From positions 124,001 through 188,000 of the forward strand of contig JADKJP010000006.1 of the NCBI GenBank assembly GCA_016720935.1: a DNA stretch of 64,000 bases, read 5' to 3'. Source of the DNA: Bacteroidota bacterium (GTDB lineage: Bacteria; Bacteroidota; Bacteroidia; AKYH767-A; 2013-40CM-41-45). This document shows positions 32,945 through 42,899 of this stretch, in pieces (positions within the stretch are counted from its first letter, which is position 1; each line of letters begins with the position of its first letter). A model generated the notes under the pieces. It was not told where the DNA came from. It ran no database searches and was given only the letters and a program-made list of their open reading frames with translations. A program made the translations under genes and the position numbers.

Positions 32945-35900
32945 ATGAATAAAGAGGAATTGCTGGGATTTTATACATCCCGGCCTATTGTTATTTCTAT
33001 TAAATCCAGACTGTTAGAGCCGTTCGCGCACCGGATCCGGCTGGAAGGCTTATCCGGTTCTTCGGATGCTCTTATTGCCGCGGCTATTACTGCAGGAGAG
33101 CCCCGGACCCATGTGATTGTATTGAACGACCGGGAAGAAGCCGCTTATTTCCTGAACAACCTGGAAAATCTGCGCGATGAAAATCCGCCTCTATATTTTC
33201 CTTCTTCATACAAGAAATCTTTTCAAATAGAAGAGCTGGACAATGCAAATGTCCTGATGCGCGCTGAAGTACTAGGGCGTCTCAACCGTGGATCCAATAC
33301 TTTGGTTGTTACCTATCCCGACGCTATCTGCGAAAAAGTAGTGACCCGTCACAACCTCGAGAAGAATTCCATCGAGATGCGTATTGGGGAGAAAATATCT
33401 GTTGAGTTCATCACTGAATTTTTACTTCATCATGAGTTTGAAAATGTCGACTTCGTTGCACAGGCAGGAGAGTTCTCTGTTCGCGGAGGTATTGTCGATA
33501 TTTTTTCTTTCGCGTTTGAATTGCCTTATCGGATAGAATTTTACGGGGATGAAGTGGAGAGCATCCGCACTTTTGATCCGGGAACACAGCTGTCGGTGCA
33601 GGCGATGAACCACATTACCATCATGCCCAATGTGCAAAAGAAGCTGGTGGAGGATAGCCGCGCTTCTTTTTTTGATTTCATTCCGCCTTCCGCTGTTGTC
33701 TGGTTCAAGGACATGAATGCCGCTGTGACTTATATTGAACAACAGATTGAAAAAGTAAAAGAAAATATCCGGGAGACAAAAACATATTCTCCGGATGATT
33801 TGAATTTGATATTCGATACTCCGGCGGAATTGCTTAGCAGGTTTGAGAAATTTCCTGTTGTAGAATTCGGGCGCAGGTTTTATTATACTTCAGGTGAGTC
33901 GTTTTCTTTTCACATTTCACCACAACCATCTTTCAATAAAAATTTTGGATTACTGATCGGTAACCTGCAGAAAAATCAGGAGCAGGGAATAAAAAATATT
34001 CTATTCGCGGATTCTCCCAGGCAAATCGAAAGATTGTATGCCATCTTTGATGACCTTGAAAAAAAGAATCAACTTAAGAATAAAGTCGAATTTACAACAT
34101 TGCATTTGTCCCTCCACGAGGGCTTTGTTGACCATGAAATGAAACTGGCCTGTTACACGGATCACCAGATCTTTGACAGGTATCATCGTTTTCGTTTAAA
34201 GAAAAATTACAGCAGAAGTGAAGCTTTAACGATTAAGGAATTATCCGGATTGAAACCCGGTGATTATGTAACTCACATTGATCATGGTGTCGGACGCTTT
34301 GCAGGTCTGGAGATGATTGATGTGAATGGCAAGCCACAGGAGGCTGTCAGACTGGTTTACAGAGACAATGATATTTTGTATGTGAGCATTCATTCACTGC
34401 ATCGTATCGCGAAATATTCCGGGAAAGACGGAGCAGTACCTTCGCTGCACAAACTCGGATCTTCAGCGTGGTCCACTTTAAAACAGAAAACCAAGAAACG
34501 AGTCAAAGACATCGCGAAGGATCTGATCGCTTTGTACGCGAAACGAAAAGCGACACGAGGATTCGCGTTTTCACCGGATACTTATTTGCAAAATGAACTG
34601 GAAGCTAGTTTTATCTATGAAGATACCCCCGACCAGGTAAAATCCACTCGTGATGTAAAACGGGACATGGAAAAGGAATATCCCATGGATCGTCTGGTTT
34701 GTGGGGATGTAGGCTTTGGTAAAACGGAAGTCGCGATCAGAGCTGCCTTCAAAGCAGTGACGGATGGAAAGCAAGCCGCGGTATTGGTGCCGACTACCAT
34801 TCTTGCCTTGCAACATTACAATACATTTAGAGACCGGCTGAAGGATTTTCCGTGTACAGTTGATTACATCAATCGTTTTAAGAGCGCCGCGAAGCAAAAG
34901 GAAACATTGGAAAAACTTGCTTCGGGTAAAATTGATATCATCATCGGAACACATCGTTTGCTTGGCAAGGATGTGAAATTTAAAGACCTCGGTTTGATGA
35001 TCATTGATGAGGAACAGAAGTTTGGTGTCGCGGCCAAGGAGAAGTTAAAAGCGATTCGGGTCAATGTTGATACACTCACGCTCACCGCGACACCGATTCC
35101 GAGGACCTTGCAGTTTTCTCTCATGGGAGCCCGGGACCTTAGCATCATTACTACACCTCCTCCAAACAGATATCCTGTTACAACCGAGTTGCACACCTTC
35201 GATGAAACAATTATTCGTGAAGCGATTGATTATGAAATCAGCAGGGGAGGACAAGTGTTTTTCGTGCATAACCGTGTTCAGGATATTCACGATATGGCTG
35301 CGCTACTTGAAAAATTGGTGCCCGGAATAAAAGTAGCTGTTGGCCATGGACAAATGGACGGTGATAAGCTGGAAGAGATCCTGATGGATTTTGTAGCAGG
35401 ACAATATGATGTGCTTGTAGCAACAACCATCATTGAATCCGGACTGGATATCGCGAATGCGAATACAATTATTATCAACCAGGCTCAGAATTTTGGATTG
35501 AGCGATTTGCACCAGATGCGGGGAAGGGTAGGACGTTCCAATAAAAAGGCCTTCTGTTATTTACTTGCTCCTCCAACAACTGTTCTGACTAACGAAGCAC
35601 GACAGAGATTGCGAGCCATTGAAGAGTTTTCTGATCTTGGAAGCGGATTTCATGTAGCCATGCGCGACCTTGATATCCGTGGAGCCGGGAATTTACTTGG
35701 CGGAGAACAAAGCGGATTCATTTCTGAAATTGGTTTTGAGATGTATCACAAAATTCTCGACGAAGCATTGCAGGAATTGAAGGAAACAGAATTCTCCGAA
35801 TTGTATCAGGAGGAAGTGAGGGAAAGGAAATTTGTAACCGATTGTCAGATTGATACTGACCTTGAAATATTATTGCCTTCCGACTACGTCAACAATGTCA

Positions 35901-36295
35901 CTGAACGATTGGTGCTTTATAAAGATCTCGACAGTCTACAGAATGAAGAACAATTAAAAGAGTATGAAGATAAACTACGCGACCGTTTTGGGCCTTTGCC
36001 TGCGCCTGCTAGGGAATTGTTGAATACGATTCGATTGCGTTGGCTTGCGGAAAAACTGGGATTTGAAAAAATAGTTTTGAAGAATAAGAGGTTCATCGGA
36101 TACTTCGTGAGCAACCAGGCTTCGCCTTTTTATCAATCTGAAATATTTACTTCTGTACTAAAATTTGTGCAGGGTAATGCTCACCGTTGTCGTTTAAAAG
36201 AAGAGAAGTCGAAATTGTCTCTCACCATGAAAGACATGGACACCGTAGATCATGCCAATGAAATGCTCCAGAAAATTCTGGGCGTTCTGGTCTGA
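32945..36295 (+). CDS. mfd: Transcription-repair coupling factor
   Basis: This 1116-residue protein has an N-terminal UvrB-homology region (EFSVRGGIVDIFSFAFELPYRIEFYGDEVESIRTFD). The RNA polymerase-interacting CarD-like domain is near 430-500 (GDYVTHIDHGVGRFAGLE). The RecG-like translocase has Walker A at about 587-594 (GDVGFGKTE) and DEEQ at about 688-691. LTATPIPRTLQFSL, QMRGRVGRS and a C-terminal TRCF domain follow. It removes RNA polymerase stalled at DNA damage and recruits UvrA. Length is normal. It is followed by a convergent lipoprotein gene 17 bp away. Confidence 0.97.
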   Translation: MNKEELLGFYTSRPIVISIKSRLLEPFAHRIRLEGLSGSSDALIAAAITAGEPRTHVIVLNDREEAAYFLNNLENLRDENPPLYFPSSYKKSFQIEELDNANVLMRAEVLGRLNRGSNTLVVTYPDAICEKVVTRHNLEKNSIEMRIGEKISVEFITEFLLHHEFENVDFVAQAGEFSVRGGIVDIFSFAFELPYRIEFYGDEVESIRTFDPGTQLSVQAMNHITIMPNVQKKLVEDSRASFFDFIPPSAVVWFKDMNAAVTYIEQQIEKVKENIRETKTYSPDDLNLIFDTPAELLSRFEKFPVVEFGRRFYYTSGESFSFHISPQPSFNKNFGLLIGNLQKNQEQGIKNILFADSPRQIERLYAIFDDLEKKNQLKNKVEFTTLHLSLHEGFVDHEMKLACYTDHQIFDRYHRFRLKKNYSRSEALTIKELSGLKPGDYVTHIDHGVGRFAGLEMIDVNGKPQEAVRLVYRDNDILYVSIHSLHRIAKYSGKDGAVPSLHKLGSSAWSTLKQKTKKRVKDIAKDLIALYAKRKATRGFAFSPDTYLQNELEASFIYEDTPDQVKSTRDVKRDMEKEYPMDRLVCGDVGFGKTEVAIRAAFKAVTDGKQAAVLVPTTILALQHYNTFRDRLKDFPCTVDYINRFKSAAKQKETLEKLASGKIDIIIGTHRLLGKDVKFKDLGLMIIDEEQKFGVAAKEKLKAIRVNVDTLTLTATPIPRTLQFSLMGARDLSIITTPPPNRYPVTTELHTFDETIIREAIDYEISRGGQVFFVHNRVQDIHDMAALLEKLVPGIKVAVGHGQMDGDKLEEILMDFVAGQYDVLVATTIIESGLDIANANTIIINQAQNFGLSDLHQMRGRVGRSNKKAFCYLLAPPTTVLTNEARQRLRAIEEFSDLGSGFHVAMRDLDIRGAGNLLGGEQSGFISEIGFEMYHKILDEALQELKETEFSELYQEEVRERKFVTDCQIDTDLEILLPSDYVNNVTERLVLYKDLDSLQNEEQLKEYEDKLRDRFGPLPAPARELLNTIRLRWLAEKLGFEKIVLKNKRFIGYFVSNQASPFYQSEIFTSVLKFVQGNAHRCRLKEEKSKLSLTMKDMDTVDHANEMLQKILGVLV

Positions 36296-36312
36296 TTTTT
36301 TTAGAGAAAAAA

Positions 36313-38217
36313 TTAGTTGTCGAGTGTAATGCGGATTTGCCCTTCGGCAAGTTCAAAAATAATCAGCTTGCCATCGACAGAATATTTGCCTCCGCCTTCT
36401 ACTGCAACAGGAGTAGAACGGATTGGCAGCATGATCGCGAGGCCTTCCATCCGCTTAGGAACATTTACGATTACCACACGACGGCCACCTTCTTTGCTGA
36501 TATCAAGGGTCACTTCATTACGTGCTGCCCACCATAAACCAAAATCACGGATGGTGCCATACCATGCGCGGTCGCCCATGGCTGAGATGAAAGCTTTTTC
36601 AACTTTAAGTCCGGTTGAATTCGGATGAACCTGTCCGATATAACATCCTCCATAACGGGCAATTTTCTTCGCAAGTCGAATCGCTGAAGCTGCACGATCA
36701 AAAGTATACGGCGGAATTTCATCGTCATCTGTGAGCGGGAATTCAAAAGCGTCCAGTTCGGCATCATACTCCCTGTTGTAATTCATCTGGAAGGGGAAAT
36801 GTGTCAGTGAACCATTTGCGGAAACAGAGCTGCTGAAACGGTAACCTGTTGCGAGCAGACTTTGAGGATATGTGAATGGAGTATACAGATGTGTTGAACG
36901 GAAACACATGCTGTTATTTACCGGAACAAAATGATCGATGAGGAAACGGCTGACACGCATTTCACCAAAGATGCTTCCTTTGTAAGTCTTGTCCCAGGCC
37001 ATCACGTATGGACGATAGTCGGGATAAACTTCTTCACCGGTTCCCTGTTCGAACTGATCAAACAAAGGAGAACCGGAGACAGAGTTACTTTGCAAATCCA
37101 TTCCCGCGGCAAACAATTCTCTCAGTTTTTTGAAATCATCATTGTTGTTGAAGATGGACGCATTGCGATCGCGGATGTATTTTGTTTGAATAAAGTAAGT
37201 GGAATGTATCCCAAGCTTTTTTTCCTCTTTTGCAAAATCAAGAGATTCTTCCAAAGCTGTTCTGAAATTGATGTTGTGTGTGATGCAAACAGAAAGCTCC
37301 TTATTGTAAGGAACAGAACACAAAGTCATCGCGTCTCTGTCGCTGTTGAGGTAAATGTTTTTGAGTAATCGAAGGATCACATCAATCGTCGGCTCAAAAT
37401 CATTGATTGGAGATCTGTTGAAATCCTCATGTCTCCCATTGTGTCCTTTCATAAAAAGAAAACCGATATCAAAACCGAATGCATATGCTTTGCCGAATTC
37501 ATAAAAGCGTTGAGAGATGGCTGTTGATTTATCTTCATACACGGCAATAGGAGGGAGCTGTGTCTTGGAATAGCTGTAGGTTCCGATTGTTTCTTTGAAA
37601 CGCTCCTTGTTGCCAAGAGAAATCTGCATTTCTTTTGGATCGGTAAATTCGCTCGTGAGCGCGTTTCCGGAATCCGGTTTGATGATAATTTCGAAATGTT
37701 GTTTGGATGGAATCGGTTCTTCGAAGCCAAACACTTCATTCAATGCACCCAGAACCTGTATACCGATCAGAGTACCACCATTTCTTGGAAATGCTGCCAG
37801 CGCCTGCAAAGCATCCGGTGAAAGCGCTGCCCCTGAGATAATCGGATACACCATCACCACTTTGTGTTCCAGCGCTTTTTTATAATCTGTGGTGATAATG
37901 AATGGAATCCCTATGCTTTTTAAACCATGAGCAACTCCAAGCCAGGAGGCAGTCGTATCAGTAACGAGGATTGCCATGCGATTCGAGGATCCACCGGAAT
38001 ATTTTTGCCAGGGTGTCGCCACTCTGGGAGCAAAAACCGATTTGTCTTCAGGACCACGAACATTCGGTGAAACAAAAATTTCATTTTTACGCACCTCATA
38101 AACCTCAGGGTAACTTGTATTTTTCAAAGCCCCGATCTCATCACCCTGACGATCCGAACTACATCCGGAAAAAATAATCAGGGAAATGAAGAAAAGACTC
38201 CGGAAGAATGTATTCAT
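36313..38217 (-). CDS. Lipoprotein with N-terminal glutamine-amidotransferase-like fold and polysaccharide deacetylase-like domain
   Basis: This 634-residue protein has a lipobox at the end of a signal peptide (LIIFSGCSS, lipidated Cys at residue 19). The part to about 250 has strand-helix segments (MAILVTDTTASWLGVAHGLKSIGIPFIITTDYKKAL, PRNGGTLIGIQVLG) that resemble a flavodoxin or GATase-like sensor fold. From about 290 a NodB-like pattern appears: LSVCITHNINFRTALEESLDFAKEEKKLGIHSTYFIQTKYI, MCFRSTHLYTPFTYPQSLLATGYRFSSS. The first NodB Asp is replaced by HN (THNINF), so hydrolase activity is uncertain. I take the ATG at 38217. It is probably surface or periplasmic and carbohydrate-related. 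Confidence 0.6.
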   Translation of the reverse strand: MNTFFRSLFFISLIIFSGCSSDRQGDEIGALKNTSYPEVYEVRKNEIFVSPNVRGPEDKSVFAPRVATPWQKYSGGSSNRMAILVTDTTASWLGVAHGLKSIGIPFIITTDYKKALEHKVVMVYPIISGAALSPDALQALAAFPRNGGTLIGIQVLGALNEVFGFEEPIPSKQHFEIIIKPDSGNALTSEFTDPKEMQISLGNKERFKETIGTYSYSKTQLPPIAVYEDKSTAISQRFYEFGKAYAFGFDIGFLFMKGHNGRHEDFNRSPINDFEPTIDVILRLLKNIYLNSDRDAMTLCSVPYNKELSVCITHNINFRTALEESLDFAKEEKKLGIHSTYFIQTKYIRDRNASIFNNNDDFKKLRELFAAGMDLQSNSVSGSPLFDQFEQGTGEEVYPDYRPYVMAWDKTYKGSIFGEMRVSRFLIDHFVPVNNSMCFRSTHLYTPFTYPQSLLATGYRFSSSVSANGSLTHFPFQMNYNREYDAELDAFEFPLTDDDEIPPYTFDRAASAIRLAKKIARYGGCYIGQVHPNSTGLKVEKAFISAMGDRAWYGTIRDFGLWWAARNEVTLDISKEGGRRVVIVNVPKRMEGLAIMLPIRSTPVAVEGGGKYSVDGKLIIFELAEGQIRITLDN

Positions 38218-38424
38218 ATAGTTACCAGGTTCAAACATATGCGCGCCTCAATTTGGTGTCATAAAGCATTCAGGCAAACTTAAAAAAAAATGAAAAGAGA
38301 TATTGATTCGCAACGCTTAAGTTATGATTGTTATGAATGTGAATTAGTTATCAGACGCACTGATTATGAACTAATTGCGTGAAAATGAATGCTTGTTCAG
38401 GAAAAAGTTAAGAAGATTCCTGTT

Positions 38425-39696
38425 TCAGGATGCGCGAATCGCGTCAACCGGGTTCATTTGAGAGGCTTGTAAAGCTGGAATAAATCCACTGATAATTCCA
38501 ATTACGGCAGAGATTAAAAGTCCCATGGTAATATTGCCGGTTGTAAGGACAAAATTGAAATCAGCAATTGATGTGGCGACCATTGAAATCAAAAAAACAA
38601 GGATCAGTCCAAATATTCCACCAAAAATGCAAAGCACGATTGATTCAACTAAAAACTGAAGCAAAATGAAATAGCTTTTGGAGCCGAGTGATTTTTGGAT
38701 GCCGATGATGGGTGTTCGTTCCCTGACGGAAACAAACATGATATTCGCGATACCGAAACCTCCGACAAGAATGGAGAATCCACCCAGGATCCAGGCCGCG
38801 ATGTTCAGGGTGCTGAAAAGCTCTTTCAAACCATTGGTCAGCAGGCTGGTTTCATTCAGCGCGAAATCATCTTCCTCTTTTGGTTTCAATTTGCGGATCG
38901 AACGCATACTTCCGCGCAGGTCATCTCTCAGCTCAATGGTACTGATACCTTCTTTTGCTTTCACCATGAAATAGGGGTCAACATTGTCGCTTCGCAGATT
39001 GACAAGGTTCCTGGCAAAATTTACGGGAACAATAATCTGGTTATCTGAAGAATTCCCAACCATACTGCTACCTTCCCGGTTGATGACTCCGATTATATTG
39101 ATTTTAAATCCCCGGATGGTGATGGATTTTCCGACAGCATCTCCTTTTGGAAAAAGTCCTGCTTCGATATCAGCACCAATCAATGCAATGGGTTTACCGC
39201 TGTTGCTTTCACTTTCGGTGAAATACCGACCGTCTTTTAATTCCAGAGTTTTGATTTTGTCATACTGATGGGAAACACAGAGTACAAGGGCGTTTTCAAT
39301 GGAATTGCTTTCGAATTTTATGGTCTGGTTCCCAAGAGTTGCCACATAGGAAAGAGCTTCGGCGGTCTCTGCTTTTCGCTGAATCTCAATCATCTCTTTA
39401 ATTCCGGGAAGTGGCCTGTTGATGTATTTCCACCAGGGATATTCATCCCCTTCATTTTCAGGAACCCAAGGCCATTTTTGGATATAAATCACATTGTTGC
39501 CAAGTGTAGCAACATCTGATTTGATTTTTGTTTCCAATGCATCAGTCGCAGTGAAAACGGAAATGATTGCGAAAATTCCGATGGTAATTCCAAGTAAAGA
39601 AAGGATCGTCCGAAGTTTGTTTACCCGAAGCGCTTCAAACGCGAATAAAAAACTCTCACGGAACAAACGAAGAAAAAGCCAGAATCTTGTTGTCAT
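38425..39696 (-). CDS. MacB-like ABC transporter permease
   Basis: This 423-residue protein starts FRESFLFAFEALRVNKLRTILSLLGITIGIFAIISVF, the standard MacB permease N-terminus. A periplasmic core domain (about 55-270) and three C-terminal helices of the FtsX domain (SILVGGFGIANIMFVSVRERTPIIGIQKSLG, IVLCIFGGIFGLILVFLISMV, ITMGLLISAVIGIISGFIPALQASQMNPVDAIR) complete it. It needs a separate ATPase, which is not adjacent here. The true start is the ATG at 39696; the longer open frame adds a non-family extension. The substrate is unknown (efflux or lipoprotein release). Confidence 0.9.
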   Translation of the reverse strand: MTTRFWLFLRLFRESFLFAFEALRVNKLRTILSLLGITIGIFAIISVFTATDALETKIKSDVATLGNNVIYIQKWPWVPENEGDEYPWWKYINRPLPGIKEMIEIQRKAETAEALSYVATLGNQTIKFESNSIENALVLCVSHQYDKIKTLELKDGRYFTESESNSGKPIALIGADIEAGLFPKGDAVGKSITIRGFKINIIGVINREGSSMVGNSSDNQIIVPVNFARNLVNLRSDNVDPYFMVKAKEGISTIELRDDLRGSMRSIRKLKPKEEDDFALNETSLLTNGLKELFSTLNIAAWILGGFSILVGGFGIANIMFVSVRERTPIIGIQKSLGSKSYFILLQFLVESIVLCIFGGIFGLILVFLISMVATSIADFNFVLTTGNITMGLLISAVIGIISGFIPALQASQMNPVDAIRAS

Positions 39697-40094
39697 ATCT
39701 TGCAACAAAAGTAAGACTCTGACCGAATTGGCAATTTGTTTAACGTAAATTAACGCTGGAAAAGGAAAACGGCGGGTCAAGTCTTATTAAGCAGAAGGGC
39801 CGGTGCTCCACCGACCCTTCATGTACTAACCATCAATTCACACGCCATCCAATAAAATTCGGTCAAAGAATTTGGGGAATTTTTTCCACATCTTTCAAGT
39901 ATATAAACAATCCGTGTTTAAAAAAGTTTTGAAATTTTCATTGGTCTTTCTAATCCCTACGGAGCTTGATGTTTCAACAGGTTATTTACCTTTATTCAAT
40001 TCGGTTATCAGAAGAAATTTATTCCTGAAATTAATTTTCATGCTTCGCAAATCGCCACTTAAATTTTCATAAAATTGCAGTTGAATTTTTAGGG
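39697..40094. other. 398-bp intergenic region with a strong stem-loop (39794-39820)
   Basis: This is the gap between the divergent permease and purH genes. A 12-bp stem with one C-A mismatch and a CTC loop (GAAGGGCCGGTG / CACCGACCCTTC) sits in otherwise A/T-rich sequence. It has no T-tract on the plus strand, so it is not a classical terminator for that direction. No open frame with coding character was seen. It could be a leader structure or the end of a small transcript. Confidence 0.5.
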
Positions 40095-41621
40095 ATGAAA
40101 TCATTGAAAAAGATCAGTAGCGCCCTGATCTCCGTTTATCATAAAGACCATCTTGAATCCATTGTCCGCCGCCTGCATGAGTTGGGAGTGACCCTCTATG
40201 CTACTGGTGGCACGCAGGATTTTATCGAAGGACTAAAATTGCCTGTAGTAGCAGTAGAAAACGTAACGGATTATCCTTCCATTCTGGGCGGGCGTGTAAA
40301 AACCCTTCATCCCAAAATTTTTGGTGGAATCCTGAGCCGGAGAGAAAACTCTTCCGATATCACTGAAATGGAGGAATACCGGATACCTGAGATCGACCTT
40401 GTGGTTGTTGATCTTTATCCTTTCGAATCGACAGTCGCTTCAGGTTCTGACGAACAAAGCATCATAGAAAAGATCGATATCGGCGGAATCTCCCTAATCC
40501 GGGCTGCTGCAAAAAATTTCAAGGACGTCCTGATCATTCCTTCCGTGGATCAATATTCTTTTTTACTGAATATTCTTGAAAAACAGGAAGGTCAGACTTC
40601 GCTGGAAGACAGAAAACAAATGGCTCTTCAGGCTTTCGCCGTAAGCTCCCATTACGATACAGCGATTTTCAACTATTTCAATGCCGATCAGTCTGTAAAT
40701 ATTTTCCGCCAAAGTATACTGGAATCAAGATCCCTGCGTTATGGAGAAAACCCGCATCAGCAGGCGAGGTTTTACGGAAAGTTGGAAGACATGTTTGAGC
40801 AGCTTCATGGTAAAGAATTGTCTTACAACAATCTGCTGGACATAGATGCCGCAGTCAGCCTGATGTCAGAATTTTCCGAACCCACAGTTGCTATTCTGAA
40901 ACACAACAATGCCTGCGGAATTGCCTCCAGGAATACTATTTCCGAAGCCTGGACAGATGCTCTTTCCGGAGACCCGGTTTCAGCTTTTGGAGGAATAATT
41001 ATTGCCAACCGGGAAATAGAAAAAACGAGTGCTGAGGCGATGAATCAGCTCTTTTTTGAGGTATTAATTGCGCCTTCCTTTACTCCTGAGGCTCTGGAAG
41101 TGCTTAAACAAAAGAAAAACCGCATTCTTTTGGTTCAAAAAAGCAAGACCCTTCCTGCTAAACAGTTTCGTACCTTACTGAACGGTGTTGTACAACAAGA
41201 CCGTGATATCCTTAGCGAGACTGCAAAGGATATGAAAACAGTAACTAAAATAGCCCCAACTGCCGTAGAAGTATCTGATTTGGAGTTTGCAAACAAAATC
41301 GTGAAGCATACCAAATCCAATACTATCGTTCTTGCCAAAAACAAACAACTGTTGGCCAGTGGTACAGGTCAGACTTCCCGAGTGGATGCTTTGCAACAAG
41401 CTATTGCAAAGGCGCGTCATTTTGGATTTGAACTGAAAGGCGCAGTGATGTCGAGTGATGCATTTTTCCCCTTTCCGGATTGTGTGGAAATAGCTGATAA
41501 GGCGGGAATAAAAACAGTCATCCAACCGGGCGGATCTATCAAAGATCAGGAGTCCATCGATTATTGCGATCAACATGGGATGTCCATGGTGCTGACAGGA
41601 GTGAGGCATTTCAAACATTAA
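40095..41621 (+). CDS. purH: Bifunctional AICAR transformylase / IMP cyclohydrolase
   Basis: This 508-residue protein catalyses the last two steps of IMP synthesis. The N-terminal methylglyoxal-synthase-like cyclohydrolase (ISSALISVYHKDHLESIVRRLHELGVTLYATGGTQDFIE, LGGRVKTLHPKIFGGIL) is followed by the transformylase domain. The latter has RYGENPHQQARFYG, LSYNNLLDIDAA, AILKHNNACGIA and the C-terminal PGGSIKDQESIDYCDQHGMSMVLTG. Full length, no disruption. It lies 82 bp upstream of mreB; a weak REP-like inverted repeat (41623-41650) separates them. Confidence 0.97.
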   Translation: MKSLKKISSALISVYHKDHLESIVRRLHELGVTLYATGGTQDFIEGLKLPVVAVENVTDYPSILGGRVKTLHPKIFGGILSRRENSSDITEMEEYRIPEIDLVVVDLYPFESTVASGSDEQSIIEKIDIGGISLIRAAAKNFKDVLIIPSVDQYSFLLNILEKQEGQTSLEDRKQMALQAFAVSSHYDTAIFNYFNADQSVNIFRQSILESRSLRYGENPHQQARFYGKLEDMFEQLHGKELSYNNLLDIDAAVSLMSEFSEPTVAILKHNNACGIASRNTISEAWTDALSGDPVSAFGGIIIANREIEKTSAEAMNQLFFEVLIAPSFTPEALEVLKQKKNRILLVQKSKTLPAKQFRTLLNGVVQQDRDILSETAKDMKTVTKIAPTAVEVSDLEFANKIVKHTKSNTIVLAKNKQLLASGTGQTSRVDALQQAIAKARHFGFELKGAVMSSDAFFPFPDCVEIADKAGIKTVIQPGGSIKDQESIDYCDQHGMSMVLTGVRHFKH

Positions 41622-41703
41622 AATTCCCGGATCGAGGCGAAAGCCGGAATCCGTCGAATCCGAAAGAATATTTATTTATCATCAACTATCCTAAATACGA
41701 TTC

Positions 41704-42726
41704 ATGGGAGTGTTCGATTTTTTAACCCAGGAAATTGCCATTGACCTCGGTACGGCAAATACCCTGATTATTCACAACGATAAAGTTGTTGTGGATGAAC
41801 CGTCTATTGTCGCGATCGACCGGATGACCGGTAAAGTCATCGCTGTTGGTAAACAGGCAATGATGATGCATGGGAAAACCCATGAAAACATCAAGACGAT
41901 CCGGCCATTGAAAGACGGAGTAATTGCCGACTTCGATGCCGCGGAGCACATGATCCGTGGAATGATAAAAATGATCAATCCCAAAGGCGCTTTGTTTACA
42001 CCGTCTTTGAAAATGGTTATTTGTATTCCTTCCGGTATCACCGAAGTGGAAAAGCGTGCTGTGCGGGATTCCGCGGAACATGCCGGCGCCAAAGAGGTAT
42101 ACCTGATCCACGAACCAATGGCAGCCGCGATCGGTATTGGTATCGATGTGGAAGAGCCGATGGGAAATATGATCATCGATATCGGTGGTGGTACCAGTGA
42201 AATCGCGGTGATCGCGCTCGGTGGAATCGTTTGCGATCAGTCTATCCGTGTTGCCGGTGACGGCTTCACCAACGATATCTGGGATTACATGCGTCGTCAG
42301 CACAATATCCTCATCGGTGAACGTTCCGCTGAACGAATCAAAATAGAAGTTGGCTCCGCATTGCCTGAACTTGAAAATCCACCGCCGGATTTTGCTGTAC
42401 ACGGACGTGACCTCATGACCGGTATTCCAAAAGAAATCACCGTGAGCTATTCTGAAATAGCTCATGCGCTCGATAAATCCATTTCAAAAGTTGAAGAAGC
42501 GATTCTGAAAGCTCTTGAAATGACACCACCGGAATTGTCGGCGGATATTTACCGCACAGGAATCTATCTCACAGGTGGAGGAGCCCTGCTCCGTGGACTC
42601 GACCAACGCATCGCGATGAAAACAAAGCTTCCTGTTCACGTTGCCGAAGATCCTCTCCGCGCCGTAGTACGCGGAACCGGAATTGCTTTGAAGAATATTG
42701 GACGGTTTAAATTCCTCATACCTTGA
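41704..42726 (+). CDS. mreB: Rod shape-determining protein MreB
   Basis: This 340-residue actin-like protein starts MGVFDFLTQEIAIDLGTANTLI (phosphate 1 site), then VAVGKQA-type loops. IIDIGGGTSEIAVIALGG is phosphate 2, and YLTGGGALLRGLDQRI is the adenosine motif. It forms membrane filaments that guide lateral wall synthesis with MreC, MreD, PBP2 and RodA, whose genes follow. This gene is intact, in contrast to the next three. A short-word inverted-repeat element occupies the gap to mreC. Confidence 0.97.
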   Translation: MGVFDFLTQEIAIDLGTANTLIIHNDKVVVDEPSIVAIDRMTGKVIAVGKQAMMMHGKTHENIKTIRPLKDGVIADFDAAEHMIRGMIKMINPKGALFTPSLKMVICIPSGITEVEKRAVRDSAEHAGAKEVYLIHEPMAAAIGIGIDVEEPMGNMIIDIGGGTSEIAVIALGGIVCDQSIRVAGDGFTNDIWDYMRRQHNILIGERSAERIKIEVGSALPELENPPPDFAVHGRDLMTGIPKEITVSYSEIAHALDKSISKVEEAILKALEMTPPELSADIYRTGIYLTGGGALLRGLDQRIAMKTKLPVHVAEDPLRAVVRGTGIALKNIGRFKFLIP

Positions 42727-42730
42727 TTGT

Positions 42731-42897
42731 GTTCCGGGTTCAGAGTTCTGAGTTCCGTGTTGTTGGGTAAGCAATTGATCTTATTGTTTGATTGAATGGA
42801 AAGTCCTTGCTTAAGGAAAATAGCAAATGACATTGTGATAAATTAGTACGATAACCCGGAACCCGAAACCCGGAACCAAGAACCCGATACCCGGAAT
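42731..42897. repeat. Intergenic short-word inverted-repeat element (GTTCCGGG/CCCGGAAC type)
   Basis: The left arm (42731-42762) repeats GTTCCGGGTT and GAGTTC words. The right arm (42853-42897) repeats CCCGGAACCCG and ACCAAGAACCCG words, complementary to the left. The core between them is about 90 bp. It fills almost the whole mreB-mreC gap and ends two bases before the mreC ATG. The same words occur at 55501-55550. Confidence 0.6.
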
Positions 42898-42899
42898 AG

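Noticed and set aside
41623..41650. Imperfect inverted repeat ATTCCCGG/CCGGAAT as purH terminator
   Set aside because: The stem is short with a bulge and no T-tract; it may be a REP-like fragment but is too weak to list as a terminator.
41722..42465. 247-codon minus-strand frame
   Set aside because: It is antisense to mreB, which is clearly real.
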